Below are positions 12,015 through 25,129 of a DNA stretch of 64,000 nt, piece by piece. Source of the DNA: Otis tarda (lineage: Eukaryota > Chordata > Aves > Otidiformes > Otididae); the NCBI GenBank assembly GCA_026413225.1, contig CM048557.1:1860001-1924000 (forward strand), given 5' to 3'. The notes under the pieces were generated by a model that made no database searches, was not told the DNA's origin, and saw only the letters and a program-made list of their open reading frames with translations. Position 1 is the first letter of the stretch. Every line of letters begins with the position of its first letter. A program made the translations under genes and the position numbers.

Positions 12015-15000
12015 TAAGGTAAACTTAAGACCCGAGCTACTGTTAATTCACTTTAAATTCATATTAATGCACAGAAGGCAATACAATTGGCACAGTAACA
12101 GGGCATCACAGTAATGCAGGGGGAGTTTTGCTGCCACTGACTCCAAATAAAGATTTTTTTTTTTTTCTTACAGCATTGTGTTCATAGCATTTCTAACTTC
12201 AATATTCTACAGTTTTCTTCTACTGCTCATAGAAAAGTCCAGGTTTAGTGTTTTCTTAGATCTCAGTCTGGTTTAGCATTCTTGCATCTCAAGAAGCAAG
12301 TATCAAAATTAGCCAGTGAACATTGTTTTGTCTCTGATCAGAATGTTCAAAGACAATTCAGAGAAGAAACACTATGGTCTCTCTTTAAAGCACATCACAG
12401 GAAAACTGGGTTTTCAGTGTTTAAGAAAAAAGAAAATCTTCTTGCTGTAAGTCTTGGTTTCCATCATAATATACTAAAAAGTAAAAATAACACTCCTAAA
12501 CTTAGCTACTTTGACAACACTGTTGATGCAACATCTCTACTTGTTCTGGTGATATTCTTAGAAAGTCAGAGATGTTGTTAATTTGCTTAAATTCTCATGT
12601 ACCAGTGCAGAAATTCAGGACTCATGTAATTTCATTCATCTTTGTGAAGCTACATCAATTCACATTAGCTCTAAATTTGGCTTACAACTGAACGCTGCGC
12701 TTTCATATAGCTCCCAGATTTCTGAACAACTTTCCTTATTAATATTTTCAAAATTTCATGAAATTTCTGGGCCTTGTTATTCTTCAAATCCCATCTGTGC
12801 TGGCCATATCACTTACATGTTATCAAATAGAAGTAGATTCCAACAGCTCTATATTAATATACCATCACAAAATATTCTTGAAATTGGTGGTACTGACCCT
12901 GCTCTCCAGGTAAAATCAAACAAGATTTGCACAGCAGAGCAGAATTAAGCTCTCAAACTCGGCAAAAGTTCAAAACAGTTCAAAAACTGAATCATCTTCC
13001 CCTCCCCCTCTCCTTTCTAAACTCTGAGATTTGTGTACAAGTAATCTTTTGGAGAAGATCCCTAAGAAAACAATTCTCAAATCCTCTGGCACACAAGGGC
13101 TGAAAATACCATGGCTAAAGAGAACTTGCCTGATTTGTCTCCCAAACACAACGTGCTATTTTTTTTCTTCACTCCTACTCTAGTTTCATACAAAGCTTTT
13201 TCTTTACAGTGGCATAAAAGTTAGTGTCTCTTCTTCTGTCATACATGGCATTTTTAGCATACTTTTAAATAATAAAGTGAGCAGAAAGGAGAATATTACA
13301 TGGCCTATTATTAGCAGTTTTTAACTTGCTCTCTCCCTGTTCCTATTCTGAAGATCATCCATACAACTCTCTGAAATATGCACAAGCAACCACAGAAGTA
13401 AAAAATTTGATCCTCTTCAGATCTCAAGTCTTCACTCTCTGCTATACAGTTCTTTTGTAATACTTTAAAGAAAAAAAAACCCAACACTTTTATTAAAAAA
13501 AAAAAGGAGATATGGTTTGCCTTTCTAAAGCAATTAGACAGCAAGAAGTGGCTGCCACACAGTCAAACTGAGCAACGTTAGTTTAGGAACAACCAACTGT
13601 CTAATAAAACCATAAGACCTGGTTGCCACGTGAACAGAATGACAAAGGTAAAGCTTTCAAAGCAGTCTCATTAAAGCTCTAGAACATCTCATGCTATTAG
13701 AGGGAAAATGACAGCAAGAGAAGCTTAAAAACAAAAAAAAAGATGAGTGGACTATAGTTAACACTGACAACTGGAAGGCTCTCAATACTTCCAAAATAAA
13801 AGGTGTTGTCTCACCTGATTTAGTGACATCCATGCCCAAAAGTAGTAAACAAATAAACCAAACTATGCACTAAGCTGTCACTTTTTCTCTCTCTCCCTTT
13901 CCTTTTTACAAATGTGGAGCTCTGGCTCCCTCCCCAAGCTTGCCAAATTGGTAATGGAAATCGATTTCTGAAGCGTCAGGCAGAACACTGACATGGATTT
14001 GTGTCCTTATGGTGGCAGAAGCTTGAGATGGATGCCCTAAGTGAGCACATAGCGCCAGACCGGTGAGCAGCGATGGAATTTGGACCTCTCTTTCCCGAGC
14101 AGTCTGGGGAAGCTCGGCTGGCAGTACAGCTCGTCCGGTCTGCCAGTGGGGCTGGGAACTACCGGCACCATCTGCCCCCTCTCATTCAGAAGCGTGAGCA
14201 TCTGAAACGATGGATCCAGTCAGAGCACCAGAGAACTACCGCAGTGGGGAGCTGAATCCATACTGATTGGCATAGTACTACAGTTCACCTCATTCAGGTA
14301 CTTACGGGCCTAGAGCTAAGAGGGAGCTGCTATTTCAGACCAGTGATGTCTGCAGTCCTCACACCACGCAGCAGGCTTTACACCAACATATAACAGAAAG
14401 TCTTAATAACTATAATGCACTGCTTGTCAAGGGCTGTAAGGCTAATCTGTCACCAGACACAAGAATCCAGTGATCTGATCAGATGTCATACTCTTGACAA
14501 AAATACAAACAGAGAAAAAAATAAAATATCTTGGCATTTATACACCACTTAAGTAACACAGAGCAGTTTTGTATACAGGAATTGTACCCATTTTACGGAG
14601 TTGCAAATTTACAAACTGAATCCATTTGCCCTATGGGCGGACACATTGAGAAAAGAGTGTATTTTACATAGCCCTTACGATAACACAGAAGTAAAAATGA
14701 ATCCAGAGCATAATAAAGCCACAAGAAAACTCAAAGATCACACTAACTGTATTTATTTGTTACAGCTGCTGTCAAGCTCCTCAGCTTAAAATCAGAACCT
14801 GATAATAAGAACATATTACAAAACTCGGGAAGGAAAATGTTTATGTTAAAACAGGGTAATTTTAAGACTCATCTGTTTCTTACAGGATATTCTTAAGCAA
14901 CATTATTCAACGTATTTTGTAATTTGAAAATATCAGAAGATACTAACTTTCCTTAGCCTCCCATTTCATCATCAAGATCTCCTACTGTAGTCCAGATATT

Positions 15001-15574
15001 TGTGTCGTAGCTTCTCCAAAGCAAAACGTGCATGTGGCCAAAGTATCCAGCCTTTGGACACGGATCTAACTACAGCTCAGCTGCCAACGCTTCTGTCTCC
15101 AGCTGACTGCTGCTGAGGAATAAAACACCAGACCTTGTAATGACAACCCTGAAGACATTTTCAAACACAGGGCTACCTCTGCAGGGTTTTTTGCATCCCC
15201 ACAGCAAGTTTTTTTAATTTTATCTGCATGTGGGCATTCAGTACCCTTACTGAGATGAAGCAATGCAGTAATTAGGAAGGTAATTTGCTTTCATTTTTTG
15301 TAATGGAGAGGGGTAGTAGGTGAGGAAAGAAGTGAATACTGAGCCTGCCATAACTTTTTTTTTTCCCAAAGCAATGAAAAAAACATTCTCTCAGAAAAAT
15401 ACAGGACTGAGTCAGCAAATTCAGCATCTGCATTATAAATTTCCAGCAGGTTACACACCACAGAGTAAACTACTATAGATAAATACTCCATATAGAGGAT
15501 AATATTGCTGGAATACTCTCTACAGAACAACTCCAGAGTGAAGATACATAAAAGATGTCATTATCCATAGCAAT

Positions 15575-15772
15575 TATATATACCCACAGATGAAAATAAA
15601 TGTGAGGAAATGCATGACAAAAAAATTACATTATATAGAAAAATATATTATGTCTCTATATGAATATTATACTAATATGATATTAATATTATAATATATA
15701 TGCAATATAGTCTATGTATATGTTTCTATATGCAGATTAAATATGTTACATATATTAAATACATATAAAATC
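15575..15772. repeat. AT-rich low-complexity stretch
   Basis: A run dominated by ATAT, TATTA and TATATG words with many short self-complementary segments. No larger unit is clear. Confidence 0.75.
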
Positions 15773-18550
15773 TGTGTGTAACATGAAGAAAAGGGATGCA
15801 AAATCGCAGTGCAACAAGCATTTTCTAGGCAAAAGCCCAGCAGGTGAAAGACATTAAGCCCCAAGAAATCTTAAAGAAAGGCTCCAGCAGATTTTTTCAC
15901 ACCATCACACCAGATTAGCAGTGTGAACAACTGCAAATAGAGAAAAGGTTGAATGTGGAAATCAATATTCTCAGCCAAAACAATAAGCAGAGACTATCAG
16001 GCTTGTGGAATACAGCTGCAGCCCTGTATATTAATTCAGACATGGTGCTGTCAGTGTCCAGTGACACTGAAAACAAGGATTGACTTGTTTTCCTCAGCAC
16101 TGTCAAAGACTGACTGTATTTTATCTACAACCACTGCAAACCTTTGGGAAATACGCTTACAGCACCTCTTTTAGTAACTCAAAAACTGAGAAAGTCAGCT
16201 TTTCAGCAAGGCTAAAGGATGACAGAGTAATTCATCAGAATATTTAATAAATACCATGTACAATAAAAAAAAAAAAAAATCACACAAACCTCCTGTAAGC
16301 CTGCAATATGAATTTCCAAATATTTTTATAATATTGATCACAAAAACATCGTCAGCATCATCCTCAAACTACAGATTCAGTTACCACGTGGTAAACTTAT
16401 TCAAGACAGCAGATGGAGTTTTCTATTTCATTTTCTTCCCGAGCAGTATCCTGACACTAGGTACAGCCTGGCGCTGCCAATTTAACTTTCATGAGAAGCT
16501 CATTCAACTCCACAGATCTTTTAACTATTTTTGAAAAAAATCTTTTATGTATGTAAATCTCACAGATCAATTTAAATACAGCTACAAATTTACACTCATC
16601 ATATCTGGAAAAATTCTCATCTCTGAAACTGTGGAAGGAAAAATAACCGCACTGCCCTTCCCACCCTTCCCTCAAAAATCCAACAAACCCAATTAGTTTC
16701 CAATTAATCTCTTCTTTCCTCAGAAGCTGAAAAACCTAATAGGAATTCATAACCTAATAGGAAGTTTATTACTAGTCTTCAAATACAGGCTATGGATGTT
16801 TTGGGAGTTCTCTAATTTTCAGAAATGTTTATGATGATTTACAATTATCAAGTATAAAGTCAAATAGTAAATGAATGAAAAACGTAAAGCTGATTTTCTT
16901 CTTACTAATTGCTTATCAAAAATTATGTTCAAAACTAAATGCCAGGGGATATGTACTGAAATTTTTAGAGAAGCTGAATAGGTCAATTACATTTTTTATT
17001 TTGTACTGAAGTTTTCATGTTCAGGAACAGAAAAAAAAAAGTTAAAAAATAACGCCTAGCAAGAAAACATTCGCTTTTCTCCACAAACTTCTTTTTGTGC
17101 TGTAACTTCAATTTTCCCTTTGCAATATTTTCAAATAAATACAGTAAGAAAGAATGCAACATTCTAACTACAATTTCTTTGCAAAAGTTCAAAGTTAAAA
17201 AATGGCCTGACCATTTAAAAGTATTTTCCTTTTAAAAAAATTACACACACCAAAGTCTATAAAATGGAAAAGAATGCAGTCCATCACAATTTTCTTCATA
17301 AAAATATATATATTTTTAATATATTTACCAAGCATTAAACTCAAATCATTTGTGTAACTGCTACTTGTTTTTTGCTCCCACTGAGGTATCTGTATCATCA
17401 AACCAATTCCTCTTTTCTAATAACCAACGTCAGGTATCTCATTCACTGTGCAACTGACTTTGGGTAATTCTGAGTAGCCAGGAAACATACCATTACAATG
17501 GTACTTTGGAAAAAGAAGTAAGGTTGAACCAAAAACCAACTCTAGACCTTCAGTAAAGTCAGGTCTAGGGGGACTTCTTTATTCGTCTTTGGTTTTATTT
17601 TGAAACACTGGTGTAATTGTGGTTTCCATTCAACTTGGTTGTGTATTCACCCCTTACCACACCTTTGATAAAAGTTACCGAAGAACATGTAAAGTTTCAT
17701 CTCTTTGTCTATGCCACCACTCTATTACTTTTCACCACCATTTTCCAAGTAATACCAGAGTCAAGGAACGTAACAGTAGGAAGCTGAAGAGTGCAAAGCA
17801 CAGGCAGCCTTTACTCCTAATCTGTAAATGATCTGTCTGCTCCCCGTCCTGTCTCACACAGAGCCACCAGTGCTCTGTTAGCAGTCGGCCTGATTCCAGA
17901 GAGCACGCTTTCAGACAAAAGCAGAGATGAGTGAACTGTATTTTTCCATGACAGCTTAGCTCTTTCCATGTAGAGCTTCTGAAAGCAGAGCAGCAGTCAG
18001 CCATGCTCCTCTGGCCTCCTCTGCGCATCCTGGGCTGTTACACCTTGACATGACCACACACCCGGGTACAACTGAGCCTTTTCTCCTTCTTGGCCAGGTA
18101 ACACTGCCACAGGGAAATGACTGTAAAGCAAGGCAAAACCAGGCTGGGAAAAGCAGACCAGACAATCCCAGGCTTAGTCCGTTAGGCCACATGCCTCAGA
18201 CTGCAGCAAAACACACGAGTGGCCAGTGCTCGCCGTTCTGGATCAGCCTGCAAAGCTTAGCCAGGAATTGGGTTAGAGTTACATAAACCCTAATTCAAAA
18301 AGGATTTCAGCCTCATTGTCTGCTTCAGCTAACACAATTACAGAAGAAGCTTTGCCAATACACTGAAAAGATTTCTTCTTTGCAAATGCTCCCATTGCAT
18401 TTAGAGTCACAAGGGAATTAGGACAGAGACAAATGATGCCCACTGCGTAGGCAAAGTTTCCAAAAACGGCGCAGAGATGTAGAGGAGTTTGGGTTCATGC
18501 TGATGAATGATGAGGAAGTGAAGCCTACTAAAATTTACAATGGACAAAAG

Positions 18551-18572
18551 AAAAAAAAAAAAAAAAAAAAAA
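18551..18572 (+). repeat. Poly(A) tract, A22
   Basis: Twenty-two uninterrupted A residues, followed after GC by T8. No retrogene body was recognised on its left side. Confidence 0.9.
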
Positions 18573-21500
18573 GCTTTTTTTTCACTCTGTTGACTGAAAT
18601 GCAGGGGTTATGAAATACAACTTTGAAATGTTTTTAGTTAAAGCTGCTAAAAAAGCCTAGAGTAACCGGCCATTTACCATAAAAGCATTGTAAACAAACT
18701 AACAGATTGATTTAAAAAGCACAAATTACAAAAAAAAAAACCTATGGTATTCTCAGCTTTCATTGGTTGGAATGCCTCAGGAGGTTTGCAACTAAGCAAA
18801 ATGCATCAAAGAAGGAGCTATTAAACTCTTTAACAACATGATCAGCTAGCCAGCACACCTTTTTTAACACAGAGATATACTTTCCCACAGGATTTGCAAA
18901 CAGCATACTGTCCCACAGAAAACCTGTCAGAATACCACTGAGAAAAGATAGATCCCAACTTCAGCACATGTTACTGGACTTCACAAGCCAAACCTAAATG
19001 TCTCTTAAGCTCTCCAACTCTCACTTGTTCAAGGCACTGTCTATTCCACAGCAAAAAGGAGCTGGACTCTGCCTGCCTCAGGTTCCACAGGCAAGGGCTT
19101 TGGCTAAAACTTTCTGACATAGGTACAATATCAAGCCAAATAACTTTGTTATTGAATATGCTAATATTCAAATCCATAACGCTGTTCTCTCTCACACTTA
19201 CTGTTTAAAAGCTATTTTGACTAGGAGAGGCATAGTTCTACTGTTTTATGGAAACACAGGATTCATACATGCAAAGGATGCTTGAGGTATGAGCCTTCTG
19301 GAGCACAATTTTGCAAGTGGGTTCTGTGGAAAAAAAAATACACCTGAAAAATAATGTATATCAATCCCAATTGTAAGAGCTGAATCAGAATTAATCTATC
19401 ATCTCCAATATTTGGCATATTTGAAACACATAGCATTGTTATTTCCAGCGATAATTTCAAGTGCTACTGATGGTCTACACGTATTTAGACACCTATGGAA
19501 GACACAGATATTATTAACTAAAACAGAGTGCTAGTCAGAATAGAGAAATTGCTTCACAGCAGTTTGCCTATAAGTTTCACATCTGCTATATTCAAATAAT
19601 TGTCATGCATGCAAACTGCCTGGCAGGCCTTTCATTTGGGGCCTGCCATGTGCTGCAGGAACACACTCACTCTTACAAAATGCATTAGTAGATTTATGAT
19701 GGGTCTCTTGAGTACTCTTTCTCAAAATGTAAAACAGACTTTTTAGTTTTCACATATGATACCTTTATAATTATAAACTGATTAACATTCTTGCTCTCCA
19801 GTACTGGCCATAGCACAGCTCTTGATGACCACAAAGAGATTCACCTGTACCACACAGTGAAACCTATCTTCTGTTTAGTCATTACATTACTACATCATTA
19901 CTATTCTTTTCCAATCAGAACTGCATTTAATAGACAGAAGATTTGGGAGGTCTGAATGACAAAGTGAAAACAACTGAGAGAAGAGCCAGCAGCCAACCAC
20001 AGCAAAGGCCCACCAGTGAGTCCCATTAGGATATCATAAGAATTCATCATTCCCTCATGAAAACAAGCAAGAATTTTACACATGGGGAGTTCAGGCAGAA
20101 GGATTAAGGACCTTAAAAGTTTATGTCAGAACACAGAACTGATGCAAACCTGAACATAGACTTGCTGTCATCACTTGAACCAACCTTTGGAAAAGTGGAA
20201 TTGCCTGGATACCTCTGTGAAAAGTAGAATGACATGTAAGTCAGCTGTGGCAGTATTAGCAGATCCTGAGAGTAAAGATAAAACAAGTACACATTACTTC
20301 AAGCCTTAGCAAAGTCTGTATTTAACTCAAAGGAAAAAAGGCTGAGGGTTCCAAGTCACTGTAATAGAATGCTATGCTAACTGAACTACAAAGCCATAAC
20401 ACTTGGTTTCTGTTCACCCCAAATCACACTAAACATGCATTTCACCATGGCATGAACTTCAGCTGGTTAATCTACAAAGAGATCTCATTTTTTGGCATTA
20501 TGTATATACTACCAAAAACACTGTCTACCTCATTTTAACACGTTTTCACCACCTCGAAAGCTAGCAAGAAATAAGAGTATCAACTTGAAAAACTAATGTG
20601 CTCAGAACACTATCAGTAAAATTGTATTTCGAGAAGAACAAAGCTCTGACAGCATTTTTAGTTTAAATATGCCTGTATTTGTTTTCACAAATCCAATTAC
20701 TTCTCTATAGCATGACTTCCCATACCCTGTGGTTTCAGCCACATAGACGTATTCCAGATGTAAGATGCAACTAATTAGTAGCAAACTACCATAATGCTAA
20801 AAAGGAAAATAAAGGACATCCGTTAATAGCAAATAACCAAGAGAGAAGAGTTGGTCAGAAAAAAAAAATCTTCAGCTTAAAAGGATAGGAGAGTAAATTC
20901 TTCTTTCAGAAATGAGAAAATAAGTTTATCAGAACCTCACAATGTGAATGGAAGTAGTAGGGTACCAGGACTCCTGTGGAAGAAGCCTTACAAATAAGTG
21001 TCAGATGATCACTGAACTATAGATGGAGTCTCAGTTCAAGGAGACATCAAACTGGGACATGTTAGCCATTTACTAAGCTAACAGTTGATCTCCAGAAGGC
21101 AAGTTTTCCCTTGATACACTGCAGCCTTTAAGATTAAGCTATTTTAATTTACTCCCAGAATTTTTAGCCTGAGGGCTTACTGGTGTCACAGCTATTTTAA
21201 AATAGGGATCAGCTACTGCACAGAGATAATGCCACTGCAGCATAAACACCTGCCAGCTAAACTGACAGCTCTTCAAATATGTTTCTGGACACCAATCCCA
21301 AAAGAGCTAGTGGCAGCTGAGTTAAGCTGGAGGTTCACAAATGGGCCACATGAAGAGCCTGACGTATAAAAACAGTTACCTCTCTCAGCCTGAAGTTTCA
21401 CTGCCAACAAGGTTCAGAAAAGTAAATTAAATACGAACAAATTCCTGCAGTTTGCAAATAATTTTTCATTTAAACTAATTAGCCAGTAAGAATCTACAAA

Positions 21501-22335
21501 TCATGTCCTAAATTTAATTAATACATGCATCTTGATTTGACAGTCGTATCAGTATACAAACACCACTCATACATACATGTAACACAGCATTATTGCTGCC
21601 TAGGCAGCCTCAAGAACCACCATGACTTTCCCAAGCTAAACAGAGACACAAATGTAATGTGGTGTTGTTTGGCTGATTCCAGTGGCGTGACATTACAGTT
21701 GAGCTGAGCAATGACAAGCATGCATTTTCTGTATTGAACTCAAAATGTAACAGCCTATGAACCTACAGTGAAGTGCAAAACCAAAATTAAGAGTATCTTT
21801 TAGTTATGCTGAGGAATTTGCTGCAAAACTGCCACACATCCACTCAGTGAACCCAATTGTTCTGAATTTTCCCTCAGCATTTTTGATTAAATAAATAGTG
21901 ACATTAAAAAAATAGTGAATAAAAAAAAAAGAAGGTTTTATCAATTCAAACTAAATAACCGTAACAGGGAAATGATAGGATTAGTGTGGCAATCCCTGCC
22001 TTCTCATGTTCTTTGTTAATCAGTTACTTCACCACACATAAAATGAGGTCACACTTGTTCAATCCACTCTTCTTCTGAGAGACCACTATCTACTGAAAAA
22101 TTTATGCAAGGCTGTTAAGTTTTGCAATGGTAAAAGGGTTGGAGTGCAGTAGAGAAATCAACTGCAAGACTCTTTGGGGCAAAATTCACATATTTCAGTT
22201 ATTACTACCAAAATAAGCTCAATGCACAAAGAAACAATTCCTTTAAGCCAAATAAATACTATTTTGTGTATCTTTTAAAACAAATGTAGCCTTTAAATTA
22301 CATACTGCCTTTTCTGTTTCTTTATTATTCCCCCA

Positions 22336-22440
22336 TATCATAGAATCATTTAGGTGGGAAAAGATCTTTAAGATTATCGAGTCCAATTGTAGATCTGGAA
22401 CTGGCAAGTCCACCACTAAACCACCTCTCGATACAAAGAG
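22336..22440 (-). mobile_element. CR1 LINE 3' fragment, divergent subfamily
   Basis: The segment starts ATCATAGAATCATTTAGG and continues through GGAAAAGATCTTTAAGAT and the AAGTCCACCACTAAACCA stretch, typical of a CR1 subfamily distinct from the other copies here. The orientation is minus (3' end at left). The match ends near 22440; the following 100 bases are not recognised. Confidence 0.8.
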
Positions 22441-23329
22441 ATGTAAATCCAGTCACAGCAGTGATACTGCATCTGGGATACTGTAAAGAGGTGTAAGACA
22501 GGAAACAAAGGATTGGATAGTATGGTACAAGCAATGCAGAGCAGATGCAGAATTTCTCAGGAAAGATGTTTAAAAAAACAAAATATTTTTATTGGGTTCC
22601 ACCATGACATAGATATTTAAATACAGAAAACTAGATATTAATAATAGTATAATTTGGTAGCAAAAAAATAATAAAAAGAGAAGCTAAGTGGCATGAAACT
22701 GAAGACCCACCAGGCAAGCAATGGGAATTTCTCATCTTGCAACAGGAAACCTACCCAAAAGGGTCATGAACAAGAAGCTACTCACCAGCAGCACTGTTTT
22801 GTTACTCTGCTTATGTAGCCAAATGCAATCTTGTTGCTCCCTTTTATTTATTCTGGCAAACTATCAAAGCATTCCACATGAGGGGAAAAATCCAGTCTTA
22901 CTTGTTATTACTGCCCACCCATAACGACTGCTGTAGCAAATGACCTGGAACACCATGAAAAGTAAGACTAAACAGGGCTGCCTTGAACGGGAACACACTA
23001 CCACCTCACGTAACCAAAGCAGAACCTGGATCTTCAGGCTCACTCCATTCTCCTGAGGTAGTCTCCCACAGGTATAGTAGCCGCACATTTACCCCTTAAT
23101 GAAAACAAATCCTGAGCACATCCCTGCTTTGGGAGACCAGAGAGTAGCCCATCCAGCTGTTTGAACATATCTACGCTAACATCCTTTTGTTACATCATCT
23201 TCTGCTCTGCAAGTTTGACGATTCTCGTATACCAGGGCTCAAAAGAAATGCTAGATAATGTGAAAAAAAGTGGCTATGTCAAAATTTACTGGTTTAGAAA
23301 CCTGAGTTAATGTTATTAATACCTGCTTA

Positions 23330-23378
23330 CATTAATTTATGGAAGTATATAAACATTAATTTATAGAAGTATATACGC
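23330..23378 (+). repeat. Tandem duplication of a 24-base unit
   Basis: Two adjacent copies of a unit reading CATTAATTTAT(G/A)GAAGTATAT with one main internal difference. Confidence 0.85.
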
Positions 23379-25046
23379 AAGACAAACTCCTAATTAAACA
23401 AACTGTGCTATCACTAGATATTTTCTATGGCTCAGTTACAGCAGTCAAAAATCTCCACTGTAAATATGTAGCAACAACAAAAACCCTACTAGCAAAAACA
23501 TTCTATGCTTTTAATAGGTTGCTATGGAAATATTTTTCCTTCTGTAATACTGAAGTAGCTTCACACAACCAAGCAGAAGATTGGTTGCTCAGTCATTAAT
23601 TTGATTCACTTTCAGAAGCTTTCTCCATTTAGAGGATGGTAACAAGCTAAGACCCTCATTAAACAATCACCGAAAAAATCTGTTACAAGTTAGTATAAAT
23701 AATTTTTAAAATCTAAATTGACAACTGGGAAGATAAAGCAGGTAAAGACATCAGTTACATCCCAGAAAAATGGAATTTCAACAGTCAGAGAAGCTCTGCA
23801 GTTTGGCAGAAATCTACAAGGCTCACAAAGGAGAATTTCTCAGCTCAGTGCATAATGTGCATTTCAAGGTTAGGCTCTCAAAAACATCTAAGGAGGAAAG
23901 ATGGAATATCAGATAACATACCTTGGTATGAATAATTTCTTTGACTGTAAGTACTTCAGCAATGCTCAGGTACATGCAGAAAGTTTAGAAAGCAACAGAA
24001 AAGCAAGCCCACTTCAGTATGATTATGGTTTCACAACACAGGATAGCTCAAAGGTGGAGAGATGTGACAGCAATTAAATGTATCAACCTGAGAGTCCACA
24101 GACTTGGATCCAATTTGCTGCACTTTCACAGACATCCTTGGGCATACAACATCTATACTCATACAGCTCTGCTCCCTATCAGAAAAAAAGGCAGTGGACA
24201 GCATCTTCCTATTTCAGGAGGAATGGTGTGAGGATAAATACATTACAAACATGTGAGGCATTCAGAAATCGTAATAGCATCATAATAACAGGAGTAAACA
24301 CATCCCTAAAACAGGCAGAAGAGTTAGGTTGTAGTTGTGTGTACAGAGCTCCTTTCCCTTCCTATACCTCTAAACAGCTAAGCATGTTTCAGAGAGACAC
24401 GGTGTCTCTAAAAACAGGGAAAAATTCTACATTGTCCAAGTTTCCAACATCACTTGAATTCATTTGGGCGGTTCCACTACAGAAGAAGATAACCCAAACT
24501 TCCAGACAACTATTTCCGAGATGGCTGAAGTGGTCAGAGAACCACTTGTTCTCCATGTCCCTCCCTCAGCATCTGGTACCCCCAAACAGACCATGGTCTC
24601 TCTTACATCTTCTCTTCCACCATCCCTGTTAAAAGCATAGTGACTTCCACAACAGTCAGGGTCCACTACTGCTTCAGCTATCACATCCAAATCTGCCTTT
24701 CAAAAACATAGGCCTTGTCTTCTCTGGGCTAACCTGAATATGATATAGCAAGCACAGCTGCCCTTCCTGCTGACAGACACCAAGAAAACTTTGTCACCCA
24801 AAAGTGCTACCAATCTTTATGTATTGTTCCTTCAGTCAATCTACAAGTTTATGGGAGTGCATATTTAACACCAATTAAAATCTTCCAGGAGTTACCCAAC
24901 AGGAACAAAGTCAAATTCCTTTGCAAATTCCTGTCTTACCTATTAGCGAAGGATAATTTGCTTTGATGACTCCTTCCCCTTCCCAAATTTACTTTCACTG
25001 GTGATGTGAAATGATTATACAATGGAGGACTACCAAGATCTAAATG

Positions 25047-25129
25047 GAAACAAAAAAAAAACACAACCAACCCAAAAAACAAACCCATAAACCAACCAAA
25101 CCAGAAAAAAAAAAAAAAAAAAAAAAAAA
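25047..25129 (+). repeat. A/C-rich simple sequence ending in A25
   Basis: Nearly pure A and C sequence (CAACCAACCC and AAACAAACC words) runs into 25 uninterrupted A residues at 25105-25129. Composition gives short Lys/Pro- or Phe-rich frames with no meaning. Confidence 0.9.

Larger units (their letters stand above)
12015..22335. other. Intron sequence, low-complexity tracts only
   Basis: About 10 kb with no recognised LTR, CR1 copy or exon. It contains the AT-rich patch at 15575-15772, A15 at 16265-16279 and A22 at 18551-18572. Frames are short and chance-like. Confidence 0.55.

Noticed and set aside
18551-18572. Poly(A) tail of a processed pseudogene
   Set aside because: No retrogene body, coding remnant or target-site duplication could be recognised next to the tract.
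24078-24632. Plus-strand frame of 184 codons in intron 1
   Set aside because: No recognisable domain or family, ordinary intron composition and no splice or promoter support.
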